In this document: positions 8,003 to 16,862 of the stretch, piece after piece | How positions within the stretch are numbered: the stretch's first letter is position 1 | Layout: each line of letters opens with the position of its first letter | Assembly (NCBI GenBank): GCA_013695475.1 | Contig: JACDAJ010000220.1 | Span: forward strand, 1-53,025 | From: Rubrobacter sp. | GTDB lineage: Bacteria > Actinomycetota > Rubrobacteria > Rubrobacterales > Rubrobacteraceae | Reading direction: 5' to 3' | Length of the DNA: 53,025 nt | The notes under the pieces: generated by a model | Databases searched by the model: none | Told to the model about the DNA's origin: nothing | The model's input: only the letters and a program-made list of their open reading frames with translations | Program-made: the position numbers and the translations under genes

Positions 8003-9010
8003 ATGCGCGAGCCGCCGAAAGCCCCGGACGTGAGCGGAACCCTCGTCGCCGTCGGCGTTTTGCAAACCCTCATATACCTCGTCTTCATACGCTCCATAGA
8101 TTTGTACGAGCGTGAACCCCTCCGGTACGTCATCCCCGTTTTCATATGGGGTTTCTCGGTCGCGGTCGTCCTCTCGCTCGTCTTCAACGCGCTCTTCGCC
8201 TTCACCCTCACCTCGGTCGCCGGGGCCGGGATCGCCGATTTCCTGACCGTCGTCGTCGGCGCGCCCGTCATCGAGGAGTCCTCGAAGGGACTCGCCCTCC
8301 TCATCGTGTTCGCCGTCTCGTATTATTTCGCCCGGCGGCGCGGCGCCATCGAGTTCTCCGGGGTGATGGACGGAATCGTTTATGGATCGGCGGTCGGGTT
8401 CGGGTTCTCCATCGCCGAGGACATTTTTTATTACGCCCAGTTCGGCTCGGAGACCTTCGTCGTCCGGCGCATTTTCGGCGGCTTCGCCCACGCGGCTTTC
8501 ACGGCTTTGATCGGCATCGGCATCGGCCTCATCCCGTGGGTGAGAAGCATGTTTTTGAAGATATCGCTCCCGATACTCGGCCTTCTCGGCGCGATGCTCC
8601 TCCACGCCGTATTCAATTTCCTCGCGACGCTCTTCGGGGTCGTCGCGTACGTGTTCCTCTTCCTCGTCGTGCTCGCGTACATCGTACTCATCGTCGTGTG
8701 GCTCTCCGTCGAGCGGCGTGCGATACGCGAGGAGCTTCGCGAAGAGGTCGCCTCCGGCCTCATCTCCGCCGAGGAGCATGCCGTTTTGCCGACGTACTTT
8801 CGGCGGAAGGGGCGGTATATCGGGCATATCTTCTCGGGGCGAATCTCCGTGTGGCTCGCCGAAAGGAAGTCTCACAACGCCGCCGTGGATCTCGCCCTCG
8901 CCAAACGCGCCTCGCGCGGCCGATGGACGAACTCGCAGGCCGAGCGCATACACGCGCTCCGAGCGAGGATCTCCGCCCGGAAACCTTCCGCGACCCGCTC
9001 CGCAAATTGA
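8003..9010 (+). CDS. PrsW family intramembrane metalloprotease
   Basis: 335 residues. About eight hydrophobic segments in the first 250 residues carry the PrsW-type motifs: VIEESSKG (EExxK) at about 90-97, FGFSIAEDIFYY, FAHAAFTALIGIGIG and LLHAVFNF, together giving the glutamates and histidines expected at a membrane-embedded zinc site. The C-terminal 90 residues are basic and cytoplasmic. Relatives cleave anti-sigma factors, but no anti-sigma gene is adjacent, so the target is unknown. It is divergent from the flavin reductase/ridA pair with 74 bases between start codons. A generic PrsW/CPBP-clan membrane protein is the alternative description. Confidence 0.82.
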   Translation: MREPPKAPDVSGTLVAVGVLQTLIYLVFIRSIDLYEREPLRYVIPVFIWGFSVAVVLSLVFNALFAFTLTSVAGAGIADFLTVVVGAPVIEESSKGLALLIVFAVSYYFARRRGAIEFSGVMDGIVYGSAVGFGFSIAEDIFYYAQFGSETFVVRRIFGGFAHAAFTALIGIGIGLIPWVRSMFLKISLPILGLLGAMLLHAVFNFLATLFGVVAYVFLFLVVLAYIVLIVVWLSVERRAIREELREEVASGLISAEEHAVLPTYFRRKGRYIGHIFSGRISVWLAERKSHNAAVDLALAKRASRGRWTNSQAERIHALRARISARKPSATRSAN

Positions 9011-9437
9011 CACGGAACCCGCCCGAAAGCCTCCATCCTTCGCGGATCCGGGAGTCGGGGAAGACGGACGGAGCCGACTCCGGCAATTCCTCGCGGAGAC
9101 GCTCCGCGACGCGGGGAACGCGTGTCGGGCGCCGCTTCTTTCGACCGGATCCCGGAATCCGGCAAAATGCCTCCGCGACTCGTCGGGTCGCCTCTCGCCG
9201 GGCATTCCCCCGAAAGTCGGCGCGGCCGGGCGGGAGTTTGATTTCCGGAGGACACTCCCGCCTCGGAGCAAACGTTCCGCCGATGGTGAATTGCGAGAGT
9301 ATCGAGCCTTTGAGATCCGAGCTTCGGGAAATGCCATCTCGGGCGGTTCGGGGTTCTCGGACGAGGGGGACGTCGCTCGACCGGACGCGCGGAACTCCCG
9401 CTCGACGAAGGCCGCGAGAAAACTGCTCGGATTTCGC
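9011..9437. other. 427-base spacer without a supportable gene
   Basis: Lies between the PrsW-like gene and the mobA-like gene on the same strand. Reading frames through it are Arg/Ser-rich without domains. A perfect nine-base inverted repeat (ggcgggagt 9229-9237 with 9254-9262) could fold in RNA but lacks a following T run. No promoter I would defend. Confidence 0.45.
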
Positions 9438-10043
9438 ATGAATTCCTCCGGCGACATATCCGGCGTCATCCTCGCCGGGGGCTCGAGCCGCCGCCTTCCC
9501 GAAGCCGACAAGCTCTCCCTCGACATCGGCGGGGCGAAACTCATCGAGCGCGCCCACCGCGCCCTCCGAACATTTTGCCCGGAGATCATAGTCGTCGGAG
9601 ACGGCGGCTCGGACGCGGAACTCCCGGAAACCCGACGCATCCGAGACTCCCGATCCGGCAGACAAGGCCCGCTCGCCGGACTCGAAGCGGGGCTTTCGGC
9701 GTCCTCGAACGACACCGCCTTCGCCGCCGCCGGAGACATGCCGTTCCTCTCCCCCGAACTCGCCGTCCACCTTTGCGAACTCGTCGAGGAAAAAGGGCTT
9801 CCCGCCGCCGTTCCGGTATATGGGGGAACGGCGCATCCGCTATGCGCCGCGTATCGTCGCGATGTCGCGGACGAAATATCCGCCGCGCTCGACGGCGGTA
9901 CTCGCTCGATGAAGGAGTTCCTCGCCTCGCTCGGGCAAGTCGAATACGTCGAATACGGTTTGGAACGCTTCGGAGACCCCGGCCTATTTTTGATGAACGT
10001 GAATTCCCCGGAGGACCTCGAACGGGCGAGGGAGTTCGCATGA
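9438..10043 (+). CDS. MobA-like nucleotidyltransferase (molybdenum cofactor guanylyltransferase-type)
   Basis: 201 residues from ATG 9438. It opens with the nucleotide-binding motif GVILAGGSSRRLPEADK, in which the lysine and the Gly-rich loop match MobA-type enzymes, followed by QGPLAGLEAGL and the metal-binding AAGDMPFLSP. MobA attaches GMP to molybdopterin, and this length (about 200) is right. A related NTP transferase such as MocA-type is possible, since no other molybdenum cofactor gene is in the window. The next gene on the same strand begins 97 bases later. Confidence 0.78.
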   Translation: MNSSGDISGVILAGGSSRRLPEADKLSLDIGGAKLIERAHRALRTFCPEIIVVGDGGSDAELPETRRIRDSRSGRQGPLAGLEAGLSASSNDTAFAAAGDMPFLSPELAVHLCELVEEKGLPAAVPVYGGTAHPLCAAYRRDVADEISAALDGGTRSMKEFLASLGQVEYVEYGLERFGDPGLFLMNVNSPEDLERAREFA

Positions 10044-10140
10044 GGCCGAACGATTCGCCGTCGGGGGCATTCCACCGGAGCGTTTCCGCGACGGCGAAGC
10101 GGGGTGCGAATGGTTCCGGTGTCCCTCGGGCGGGTACCGC

Positions 10141-10800
10141 ATGAGGCTTTCCCTCCCGAAAGAGCTCGCCGAAGACTTCGCGCTCCTCGCAAAGATATTC
10201 ATGGGCGGTGAGGCCGGGGAAGGAAAGTCCGGGGAAAACGTGTCCGGAGTCGGAGAGTTCGGAAAGGGCGAACCCGGACTCGGCGAACCCGGCGAGGCTC
10301 GACCGCGTGTCGCGGTGATACTCGGGGCGCAGGTTTTGCCGGGCGGGAGGCCGAGCAAAACCCTCGAAGCCCGGACGCTCCACGCCGCGAAACTTTACGC
10401 CGCCGGGGAAGCGAGCCTTCTCATCGCGACCGGGGGAGTGGGGGGGAACCCTCCATCGGAGGCCGAGGTGATGCGCCGCATCCTCGTCGGGGCGGGTGTG
10501 CCGGAGGAGGCCATCGTCCTCGAAGGGGAGGCGTTGAGCACGTGGGACTCGGCGTGGCTCGTGGCCCGCATCGCAGGCGAGCGCGGCATCGAGAGGGTTC
10601 TCGCGGTCACCGACCCGCTCCACTCGGTGAGGACGGTCGCGTCGTTCCGGGAGGCGGGTTTGGGGGCTGTTTCGGAGCCGGTGTATGATAGCCCGATGTG
10701 GAGGAGGCGGGGCATGCGCTTCGGGCAACTGGCACGGGAGGCGGGGGCTGTTTTTTGGTACCGGACGAGGCACGGGGTAGGCTCGCGCTCCCGGCGGTAG
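10141..10800 (+). CDS. YdcF/SanA-type DUF218 protein
   Basis: 219 residues. The DUF218 fold is indicated by RVAVILGAQVLPGGRPS, then LLIATGGVGGNPPSEAEVMRRIL, the central GEALSTWDSAW and VLAVTDPLHSVRTVASFREAG. Family members (ElyC, SanA, YdcF) are linked to cell-envelope metabolism, but their activity is poorly defined. Unusual here is the N-terminal insertion at about residues 22-52, a low-complexity Gly/Glu run of GE(x)G-like repeats that is probably disordered. There is no clear membrane anchor. The following transporter frame overlaps its 3' end, so they are likely co-transcribed. Confidence 0.78.
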   Translation: MRLSLPKELAEDFALLAKIFMGGEAGEGKSGENVSGVGEFGKGEPGLGEPGEARPRVAVILGAQVLPGGRPSKTLEARTLHAAKLYAAGEASLLIATGGVGGNPPSEAEVMRRILVGAGVPEEAIVLEGEALSTWDSAWLVARIAGERGIERVLAVTDPLHSVRTVASFREAGLGAVSEPVYDSPMWRRRGMRFGQLAREAGAVFWYRTRHGVGSRSRR

Positions 10801-11627
10801 CCGTCGCGGTCGTCGCGGTGAGTTCCGCCGCCATCATAATACGCCTCGCCGACGCGCCCGCCATCTCCGTCGCTTTCTGGCGGGGCGCCCTCGGCGTCCT
10901 CTTCCTCGCCCCCTTCGCCCTCGCCCGCCGGGAAAGGTTTCCGAAGGGGAGAAACTTGTACGTCGCCGCCGCATCCGGGGTCGCGCTCGGGGCCCACTTC
11001 GGGTTTTGGGTCTCGTCCCTCGACTATACGAGCGTCGCCGCGAGCGTCGTTTTGGTTACGTCCGCCCCCATCTTCGTCGCCGCCCTCGGATACGTCTTTC
11101 TCGGGGAAAGAACCTCGCCGCTCTCCTTCCTCGGCATCCTCGTCGCGCTCGGTGGAACGGTCGTCATCGCCGCCGACGACTCGGTCGGCTCGGCGGCCCT
11201 CCTCGGGAACATGCTCGCCCTCGCCGGGGCCGCGACGTTCGCCGTATACGTCCTCACCGGACGTTTCTCCCGCACGGGCGGCGTCGGATTCCTCGGATAC
11301 TCCATCGTCGCGTATACCGTTGGCGCGGCGACATTGCTCCCGGTCGCGCTCCTCTCCGGAGCCGAACTGTGGGGATATTCCGGGGAGACGTGGTTTTGGC
11401 TCGTCATGCTCACCCTCGGGCCGCAAATTCTCGGACACACCGTTTTCAACTGGGCGCTTGGCTACGTGGACGCCTCCATAATCTCCGGCGTCGTCCTCGT
11501 CGAGCCCGTCGCCTCCGCCGTCCTCGCGTGGCTCATCCTCTCCGAGACCCCCGGAATACCGACCGTCATCGGCGGCGTCGTCGTCATTTTCGGACTCTTC
11601 TTCCTCCTCCGCGGATACAGGAAATAA
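10698..11627 (+). CDS. EamA/DMT family transporter
   Basis: 309 residues from GTG 10698, but the true start may be TTG 10755, which has a purine-rich GGGAGGCGGGGG box upstream and removes a non-hydrophobic N-terminus. Ten hydrophobic segments form two EamA repeats; the family pattern is visible in SVVLVTSAPIFVAALGYVFLGER and again in VVLVEPVASAVLAWLILSE. These are proton-coupled or facilitated exporters of amino acids, nucleotides or other metabolites, and the substrate cannot be assigned. It overlaps the DUF218 gene, implying one transcript. Confidence 0.85.
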   Translation: MEEAGHALRATGTGGGGCFLVPDEARGRLALPAVAVAVVAVSSAAIIIRLADAPAISVAFWRGALGVLFLAPFALARRERFPKGRNLYVAAASGVALGAHFGFWVSSLDYTSVAASVVLVTSAPIFVAALGYVFLGERTSPLSFLGILVALGGTVVIAADDSVGSAALLGNMLALAGAATFAVYVLTGRFSRTGGVGFLGYSIVAYTVGAATLLPVALLSGAELWGYSGETWFWLVMLTLGPQILGHTVFNWALGYVDASIISGVVLVEPVASAVLAWLILSETPGIPTVIGGVVVIFGLFFLLRGYRK

Positions 11628-11667
11628 GCGGCTTCGCCGCCAGGCAAACTGCTTTCACAGACCGTGA

Positions 11668-12324
11668 ATGTTCGATGTTGTATCCTCCGAACGTAATTTC
11701 GAGAGTTTTCGACTGGGAGAGAATTTGGGACCGTTTCGGGTTGGATTTTTCTATGGAGTGTTCGCGGCTCTCATCGCCGTGTTCGCCAACTTCTATTTCC
11801 TGATCCTCGATCCGGTGGAGACTCGGGATTGGATCCTCGCCGCCGCCACGGATTTCATCCCCCTCGCCGCCCTCGCCATGTACATCTTCCTTGGTGTCGC
11901 CGCCGCCTTCCGAACGAACCCCACCCGCATAGACCCCGACGCATCATACCGCTCGCAAGTCATGCGCGACGCCGCGCTCGCCGCCGCCATAGTCGCCGTC
12001 ATGGTCGGGTCGGTCAACCTCGTCTCGACCGCGATACAGGCGACCATCCTCTCCGAGAACATACGAAATTTCGCCTCCGAAGCCGCCCCTCGCGTGGCCG
12101 GATACGTCGAGGAGGTCGGCGAGGATCTCAGCGACCCGCCCCCGGTTCCGAGCGCCGGGCAAGTGGAGCGCGGCCTCCAGCCCCCGACCCTCCGCTCCCT
12201 CGGAAGCTCCCTCGGAAACACCGCCCTCGGAACAATGGCCCTCGGAACCCTCGGCGGCGTCATCGGCGCCCTCCGAGGCCGCTCGAACCCCGACCCGCCG
12301 GAAGAAAAGCCGGACGAGGAATAA
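11668..12324 (+). CDS. Hypothetical membrane protein
   Basis: 218 residues. Three hydrophobic segments are clear (about 26-46, 53-77 and 98-122), then a hydrophilic region with a proline-rich stretch (DPPPVPSAGQ) and a small Gly/Ala hydrophobic patch (about 185-202) before an acidic tail ending PPEEKPDEE. I do not recognise the family. It sits 40 bases after the EamA gene; the gap includes the small palindrome gcggcttcgccgc near 11629. Codon usage is typical of the window. Confidence 0.6.
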   Translation: MFDVVSSERNFESFRLGENLGPFRVGFFYGVFAALIAVFANFYFLILDPVETRDWILAAATDFIPLAALAMYIFLGVAAAFRTNPTRIDPDASYRSQVMRDAALAAAIVAVMVGSVNLVSTAIQATILSENIRNFASEAAPRVAGYVEEVGEDLSDPPPVPSAGQVERGLQPPTLRSLGSSLGNTALGTMALGTLGGVIGALRGRSNPDPPEEKPDEE

Positions 12325-12450
12325 GAAACCGGGAGTGGGGGGTCGGGGCAAAGACGCGAATCGCGCGTCGTGTTCCCCCGCGTCGCCACTCGATGATTCG
12401 CGGCATTCCTCCCGAAGCGAACACGGAATTCTTCGCCCGGCCTCCGCATG

Positions 12451-12478
12451 AAAAAGCCCCGGCGAGATAAACCGGGGC
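12451..12478 (-). terminator. Terminator of the UPF0173 hydrolase gene
   Basis: Seven-base GC arms gccccgg (12456-12462) and ccggggc (12472-12478), with AAAAA at 12451-12455 giving a T run on the minus strand. It lies about 30 bases past that gene's stop. Confidence 0.7.
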
Positions 12479-12481
12479 GAA

Positions 12482-12511
12482 CCTGAAGCCTGTTGCCTGA
12501 AACCTTTTTAA
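12482..12511. repeat. Intergenic stutter repeat (cctga-type)
   Basis: Short near-copies of the word cctgaarcct follow one another (cctgaagcct, gttgcctgaaacct) between the terminator and the 3' end of the UPF0173 gene. Similar stutters with different words occur in several other gaps of the window. Confidence 0.4.
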
Positions 12512-13233
12512 GAGGCGAGCCGGTCTCCCGGACTCATCACGTGGACTTCGGATTTGACTCCGAGATCGGAGAGATGGCCTTTGAATTCGTCCGGGGTTCC
12601 GGGGACGAACGGGAAGGTCCCGTAGTGGATCGGCACGACGTGATCCACGCCGAGGAGCCGGGTCGCATGCGCCGCCTCGAACGGACTCATCACGACGTTG
12701 TTCCCGATCGGCAAAAGCGCGAGGTCGGGATTGTATATCTCGCCGATTAATGCCATGTCCCCGAACACGCACGTGTCGCCCGCGTGGTACAGCTTGAAGC
12801 CGCTCTCGAACTCGACGACGAAGCCCATCGGCTCCCCGCCGTATATCGTCGAACCATCCTCGGTCTGGATGGAGGAGGAATGGAAGGCGTTCGTCCCGGT
12901 TACTTTTATCCCTCCGACCTGCGCGGTCCCGCCTTTATTCAGCGGCATCGCGTTCTCGATCCCCTGGCTTTGGAGGTATGCGAACGTCTCGAAGTTCGCC
13001 ACCACCGTCGCCCCGGTTTGCTTTGCGAGTGGGATGGTGTCTCCGAAGTGGTCGAAGTGGCCGTGGGTGAGGAGGATGGTGTCGAGTTCCCCGACCTCTT
13101 TCAGTTCCTCCGGGGTTTGCGGATTGTCCGTGATGAACGGGTCAATGATTATTTGCTCGTCGCCCGCCGTCGTCAGGCGGAAAGTCGCGTGGCCAAGGTA
13201 TGTGATCCTCGCCCCTCCCAAAAGCTGCTCCAT
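12508..13233 (-). CDS. UPF0173-type metal-dependent hydrolase (metallo-beta-lactamase fold)
   Basis: 241 residues. Hallmarks are ITYLGHATF near the N-terminus (UPF0173/UlaG-like), the zinc motif THGHFDHFGD at about residue 57, AFHSSS, YHAGDT with its metal-binding aspartate, and the late histidine in VVPIHYGTFP. That set covers the ligands of a two-metal hydrolase. The family includes UlaG-like lactonases, but most UPF0173 members have unknown substrates. A ribosome-binding site GAGGAAGGA precedes the ATG. It is divergent from the YdcZ-type transporter, with a 13-base tandem repeat between them. Confidence 0.87.
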   Translation of the reverse strand: MEQLLGGARITYLGHATFRLTTAGDEQIIIDPFITDNPQTPEELKEVGELDTILLTHGHFDHFGDTIPLAKQTGATVVANFETFAYLQSQGIENAMPLNKGGTAQVGGIKVTGTNAFHSSSIQTEDGSTIYGGEPMGFVVEFESGFKLYHAGDTCVFGDMALIGEIYNPDLALLPIGNNVVMSPFEAAHATRLLGVDHVVPIHYGTFPFVPGTPDEFKGHLSDLGVKSEVHVMSPGDRLAS

Positions 13234-13350
13234 AACGCATCCTTCCTCATAGTCGTAGACAACCGATACACATTAACGTATACCCGCCGCATTCGCCGGA
13301 GAAACGAACTATACTTCCCGACCCGGCCAACGCCGGAACGAGGGCGTCGC

Positions 13351-13394
13351 CCGGAGCCGCCACCCGGAGCCGCCACCCGGAGCCGCCACCCGGA
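13351..13394. repeat. 13-base tandem repeat, about 3.4 copies
   Basis: The unit ccggagccgccac is perfectly repeated at 13351-13363, 13364-13376 and 13377-13389, then a partial fourth copy. The unit is not a multiple of three and lies in the divergent gap between the UPF0173 hydrolase and the YdcZ-type transporter, about 50 bases before the latter's start. Confidence 0.85.
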
Positions 13395-13444
13395 AACCGC
13401 CTCATGAAACTGCCGCATGAAAACCAATCTTTGGGAGGGCTTAT

Positions 13445-13858
13445 TTGAAACTCGCCGTTCTTCTCGCAGCGGTCGCGGGCGTCGCGGTCGCAACGCAAGT
13501 CACGATAAACGCCGCCGCCGCCCGAAGCCTCGGACTCGCCGCGCTCATCTCGATCTCCGGCTTCGCAACCGGCTTCACCGCCCTCGCCTTCGCGCTCGTC
13601 TCCGCGAAGCCGGAGTTCACGACGAAGGCCGTTCTCTTCGGGGTCGCCTCGGGCATGCTCGGGTGCGTCCTCCTCGCCTCCGTGACATACGCCGTCGGAG
13701 TCGGCGGAGTCGCCCGCGCACTCTCGCTCCTCATCGCTTCGCAACTCATAGCCGGTCTCGTCTTCGATTATTTCGGCCTCTTCGGAGCGGAGATGAGCTT
13801 TGCGAAACTCCTCGGAGTCGCGCTCATAATCGTCGGAGGAATACTCGTCGTGAGATAG
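13445..13858 (+). CDS. YdcZ/DUF606-type DMT transporter
   Basis: 137 residues from TTG 13445, with GGGAGG about seven bases upstream. Almost wholly hydrophobic, with about four membrane segments, as expected for the half-size DUF606 (YdcZ) branch of the drug/metabolite transporter superfamily. Signature-like parts are AATQVTINAAAARSLG near the start and RALSLLIASQLIAGLVFDYFGLFG. Half-size members work as dimers. The substrate is unknown. Confidence 0.75.
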   Translation: MKLAVLLAAVAGVAVATQVTINAAAARSLGLAALISISGFATGFTALAFALVSAKPEFTTKAVLFGVASGMLGCVLLASVTYAVGVGGVARALSLLIASQLIAGLVFDYFGLFGAEMSFAKLLGVALIIVGGILVVR

Positions 13859-13987
13859 CTTTCAGCGGTTGGCCGTGAGCTTTCGATTTTCATTTCGCGG
13901 ATGTTCCCGAGGCATGGGGGATCGAGGTTTGGCCGGGAAGTTCGTGGCAACGAGATGCCTTCGGCGACGGACCGAGCGTCGCGCCGC

Positions 13988-14040
13988 TAAAATGCGAATG
14001 GCTAATCGCTAAAAGCTAAAAGCGCGACCGAAGGGAGCCA
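13988..14040. repeat. Intergenic stutter repeat ending in shared GCGACCGAAGGGAGC word
   Basis: Repeats of a gctaaa-type word (gctaatcgctaaaagctaaa) are followed by gcgaccgaagggagc at 14024-14038, a 15-mer found again at 41033-41047. The end of this element supplies the ribosome-binding site of the downstream GH15 gene. Confidence 0.6.
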
Positions 14041-14041
14041 C

Positions 14042-15838
14042 ATGGGATATCTCCCCATCGAAGACCACGCCATCATCGGCGATCTCCACACCGCCGCCCT
14101 CGTCGGGACGGACGGCACCATTGACTGGCTGTGCCTTCCCGCTTTCGACTCGCCGAGCGTTTTCTGCTCGATCCTCGACAGCGGGAAGGGCGGCCATTTC
14201 AAACTCCATCCGAAACGATACTTCCGAAGCCAGCAACTTTATTTGCCCGAGACGAATGTCCTTCTCACTCGCTTTCTTTGCTCCGACGGGGTGGCGGAAA
14301 TTCTGGATTTCATGCCCGTTATGGGCGACCCGAGCCAGCCCCACCGCCTCGTCCGGAATGTCCGCGTCGTCCAGGGAAACATGGACTTCGACCTCGATTG
14401 CCGCCCCGCCTTCGACTACGCGAGGAAAAGCCATTCGGTGTCAGTCGGCGAGAATGGAGTCGTTTTCGACTCCGGCGAATACTCCCTCGGAATTTCGTCG
14501 AGCCTCCCACTCGAAGAACGGGAAAACGGCGCGGCGGGCGCTTCTTTCGCGCTTTCGGAGGGTGAGAAGGCGACCTTCGTGCTTTCGGAGGAGACGGCGG
14601 AGGGGCCGGGGGGGCTTCTCTCCGACGAGGCGTTCGAGAGGCTTCTCCAAAGCACCATAGATTACTGGCGAGGGTGGATCTCCGGCTGCACGTACTCCGG
14701 CCGCTGGCGCGAGTTCGTCACCCGATCCGCGCTCGCGCTCAAACTGATGGTATACGACCCGACGGGCGCGCTCGTCGCCGCCCCGACGATGGGCCTCCCC
14801 GAGAGCGTCGGCGGCGAAAGAAACTGGGATTATCGGTACACGTGGCTCCGCGACGCGGGCTTCACTTTGTACGCGCTCATGGCGATCGGCTTCGACGAAG
14901 AGGCCGGACACTTCATGGAGTATCTCCGCGAACGATGCCAAAACGACGACGACGGCCTCCTTCAGCCGCTTTACGGCATTGACGGACGAGAGGAAATACA
15001 CGAGGAAAACCTCGACCATCTCTCGGGCTATATGGATTCGCGCCCCGTCCGACTCGGGAACGCCGCTTATTCGCAAACACAGCTCGACCTTTACGGAGCC
15101 GTCCTCGACGCGGCGTACCTTTACAACAAAAATGGCGCGCCGCTCGACTATGATCTCTGGCAAAACCTCCGACGCATCATAGACTGGCTCGCCGAAAACT
15201 GGCGCCAGACCGACGAGGGTATATGGGAGGTTCGGGGCGGGCAAAGGCACTTCGTGTCCTCGAAGCTCATGAGTTGGGTCGCGCTCGAAAGAGCCGTGAG
15301 AATTTCCCGCCAACGAGGGCTTCCCGCCGGCGATGGGCGATGGGTTCATGAGCGGGATGAGATATATGAGGAGATCATGGAGAAAGGATGGAACGAGGAG
15401 AAGGGGAGCTTCGTCCAAAGTTACGGATCGGAAGCCCTCGACGCCTCGCTCCTCCTCATGCCGCTCATGAAGTTCGTCGGCCCGACCGACCCGAGGTGGC
15501 TCTCGACCCTCGACGCCATCGAGCGCGAACTCACCCACGACACCCTCGTTGACCGGTACCGCCTCGAAGACTCCGCCGCCGACGACGGACTCGAAGGGGA
15601 AGAGGGGAGCTTCTCCATATGCTCTTTCTGGTACGTCGAGTGCCTCACCCGCGCCGGACGCCTCGACGACGCCCGCCTCGCATTCGAGAAAATGCTCTCA
15701 TACGCGAACCACGTCGGACTTTACGCCGAGGAGATCGGACGCTCCGGCGAGCACCTCGGGAACTTCCCGCAAGCCTTCACCCACCTCTCGCTCATCAGCG
15801 CGGCGATTCATTTGGATCGCGCCCTCGGGGCGCAATGA
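14042..15838 (+). CDS. Glycoside hydrolase family 15 protein (glucoamylase/trehalase type)
   Basis: 598 residues, the usual length of actinobacterial two-domain GH15 enzymes. It starts MGYLPIEDHAIIGDLHTAAL with the beta-sandwich domain (about 1-230), then the (alpha/alpha)6 barrel containing ERNWDYRYTWLRDAGFTLYAL, in which the WLRDA loop carries the general acid/base region. A second catalytic glutamate is expected near the C-terminal end, probably in LYAEEIGRSGEHLGNFPQAFTH. Family members release glucose from alpha-glucans or act as trehalases; sequence alone does not decide. No signal peptide, so cytoplasmic. AAGGGAG precedes the ATG. Confidence 0.9.
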   Translation: MGYLPIEDHAIIGDLHTAALVGTDGTIDWLCLPAFDSPSVFCSILDSGKGGHFKLHPKRYFRSQQLYLPETNVLLTRFLCSDGVAEILDFMPVMGDPSQPHRLVRNVRVVQGNMDFDLDCRPAFDYARKSHSVSVGENGVVFDSGEYSLGISSSLPLEERENGAAGASFALSEGEKATFVLSEETAEGPGGLLSDEAFERLLQSTIDYWRGWISGCTYSGRWREFVTRSALALKLMVYDPTGALVAAPTMGLPESVGGERNWDYRYTWLRDAGFTLYALMAIGFDEEAGHFMEYLRERCQNDDDGLLQPLYGIDGREEIHEENLDHLSGYMDSRPVRLGNAAYSQTQLDLYGAVLDAAYLYNKNGAPLDYDLWQNLRRIIDWLAENWRQTDEGIWEVRGGQRHFVSSKLMSWVALERAVRISRQRGLPAGDGRWVHERDEIYEEIMEKGWNEEKGSFVQSYGSEALDASLLLMPLMKFVGPTDPRWLSTLDAIERELTHDTLVDRYRLEDSAADDGLEGEEGSFSICSFWYVECLTRAGRLDDARLAFEKMLSYANHVGLYAEEIGRSGEHLGNFPQAFTHLSLISAAIHLDRALGAQ

Positions 15839-16022
15839 ACGTCGCTCCGCTCCTGGAATTCTCCCTCGACGAGCGCATCGAGGAAAGTGGCGATTCACAA
15901 AAATGTCGTCCGAGAATGGGCGGAGGATCGGGGCTTGCCTTTCGAGTTCGCGTGGCGGGTTCGCGAAGAGTGCATCGTCGCGCTCTCGGGTTAAGATGAT
16001 CGAAACGAGATCGGAGGAAGAA

Positions 16023-16862
16023 GTGAGCGGACGAATGATGGCCGCGGCGGCGATTCAAATGTCATCCACGCCGGACAAAAACGAGAACTTCGAGACGGCG
16101 GAAAACCTCATCCGCGAGGCGGCGAAACGGGGCGCGGAGTTCCTCGCGCTCCCGGAGATGTGGAGTTGCCACGGCCTCGACTCCGTATACCGCGAGAACG
16201 CCGAACCCATCCCCGGCCCGACGACGGATTTCCTCGGCTCGCTCGCGAAGGAACTCGGGATATACCTCCTCGGTGGCTCGATCTTCGAGGGTGAACCCGG
16301 CTCCGAACGCCTCTCGAACACTTCGACGTTCTTCACGCCCAACGGGGAACTCTCGGCGATATACCGCAAAATCCACCTCTTCGACGTGAAGGCCCCCGAC
16401 CGCGAATACCTCGAAAGCGCGACCATCGAGCCGGGGAGCGAGGTCGTCACGGCGAAGGCGGGGTCGGCGACCGTCGGCCTCTCGGTTTGTTATGACGTGC
16501 GTTTCCCGGAGCTTTATCGGATGCTCGCGCTTCGCGGGGCGGAAATAATGGCGGTTCCGGCGGCGTTCACTTTGCAAACCGGGAAGGATCATTGGGAAAT
16601 CCTCCTCCGCGCCCGTGCCATCGAGAACCAGTCATTCGTCGTCGCCCCCGCCCAGTGGGGGCAAAAAGCCGACGGGAGATGGACGTATGGACGCTCGATG
16701 CTCATTGACCCGTGGGGAACCGTCCTCGCCACATGCCCCGACCGCGACGGATTCGCCCTCGCCACCCTCGACCTCGAATACCTCGAACGCTTCCGCGAGG
16801 AGTTTCCGTCGCTCAAAAACCGCCGCCCGGAAAGTTATGCGGGATTATCCGGCGAGAAATAA
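16023..16862 (+). CDS. Nitrilase-superfamily amidohydrolase (Nit2-like)
   Basis: 279 residues from GTG 16023, chosen because GGAGGA at 16012-16017 fits it; ATG 15996 and ATG 16035 are alternatives. The catalytic triad is visible: Glu in LALPEMWS, Lys in IYRKIHLFD, Cys in SVCYDVRFPELYR. The last motif and RARAIENQSFVVAPAQWG are typical of the Nit1/Nit2 branch, which hydrolyses deaminated glutathione or omega-amides such as 2-oxoglutaramate. Cytoplasmic. Its last 18 bases overlap the convergent lactate permease gene. Confidence 0.88.
   Translation: MSGRMMAAAAIQMSSTPDKNENFETAENLIREAAKRGAEFLALPEMWSCHGLDSVYRENAEPIPGPTTDFLGSLAKELGIYLLGGSIFEGEPGSERLSNTSTFFTPNGELSAIYRKIHLFDVKAPDREYLESATIEPGSEVVTAKAGSATVGLSVCYDVRFPELYRMLALRGAEIMAVPAAFTLQTGKDHWEILLRARAIENQSFVVAPAQWGQKADGRWTYGRSMLIDPWGTVLATCPDRDGFALATLDLEYLERFREEFPSLKNRRPESYAGLSGEK

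Noticed and set aside
7808-10192. 794-residue minus-strand open frame
   Set aside because: It covers the PrsW-like and mobA-like genes in antisense, is Arg/Ser/Glu-rich and has no domain; long antisense frames are expected at this GC.
13351-13394. CRISPR array
   Set aside because: Repeat unit is 13 bases with no spacers; it is a plain tandem repeat.
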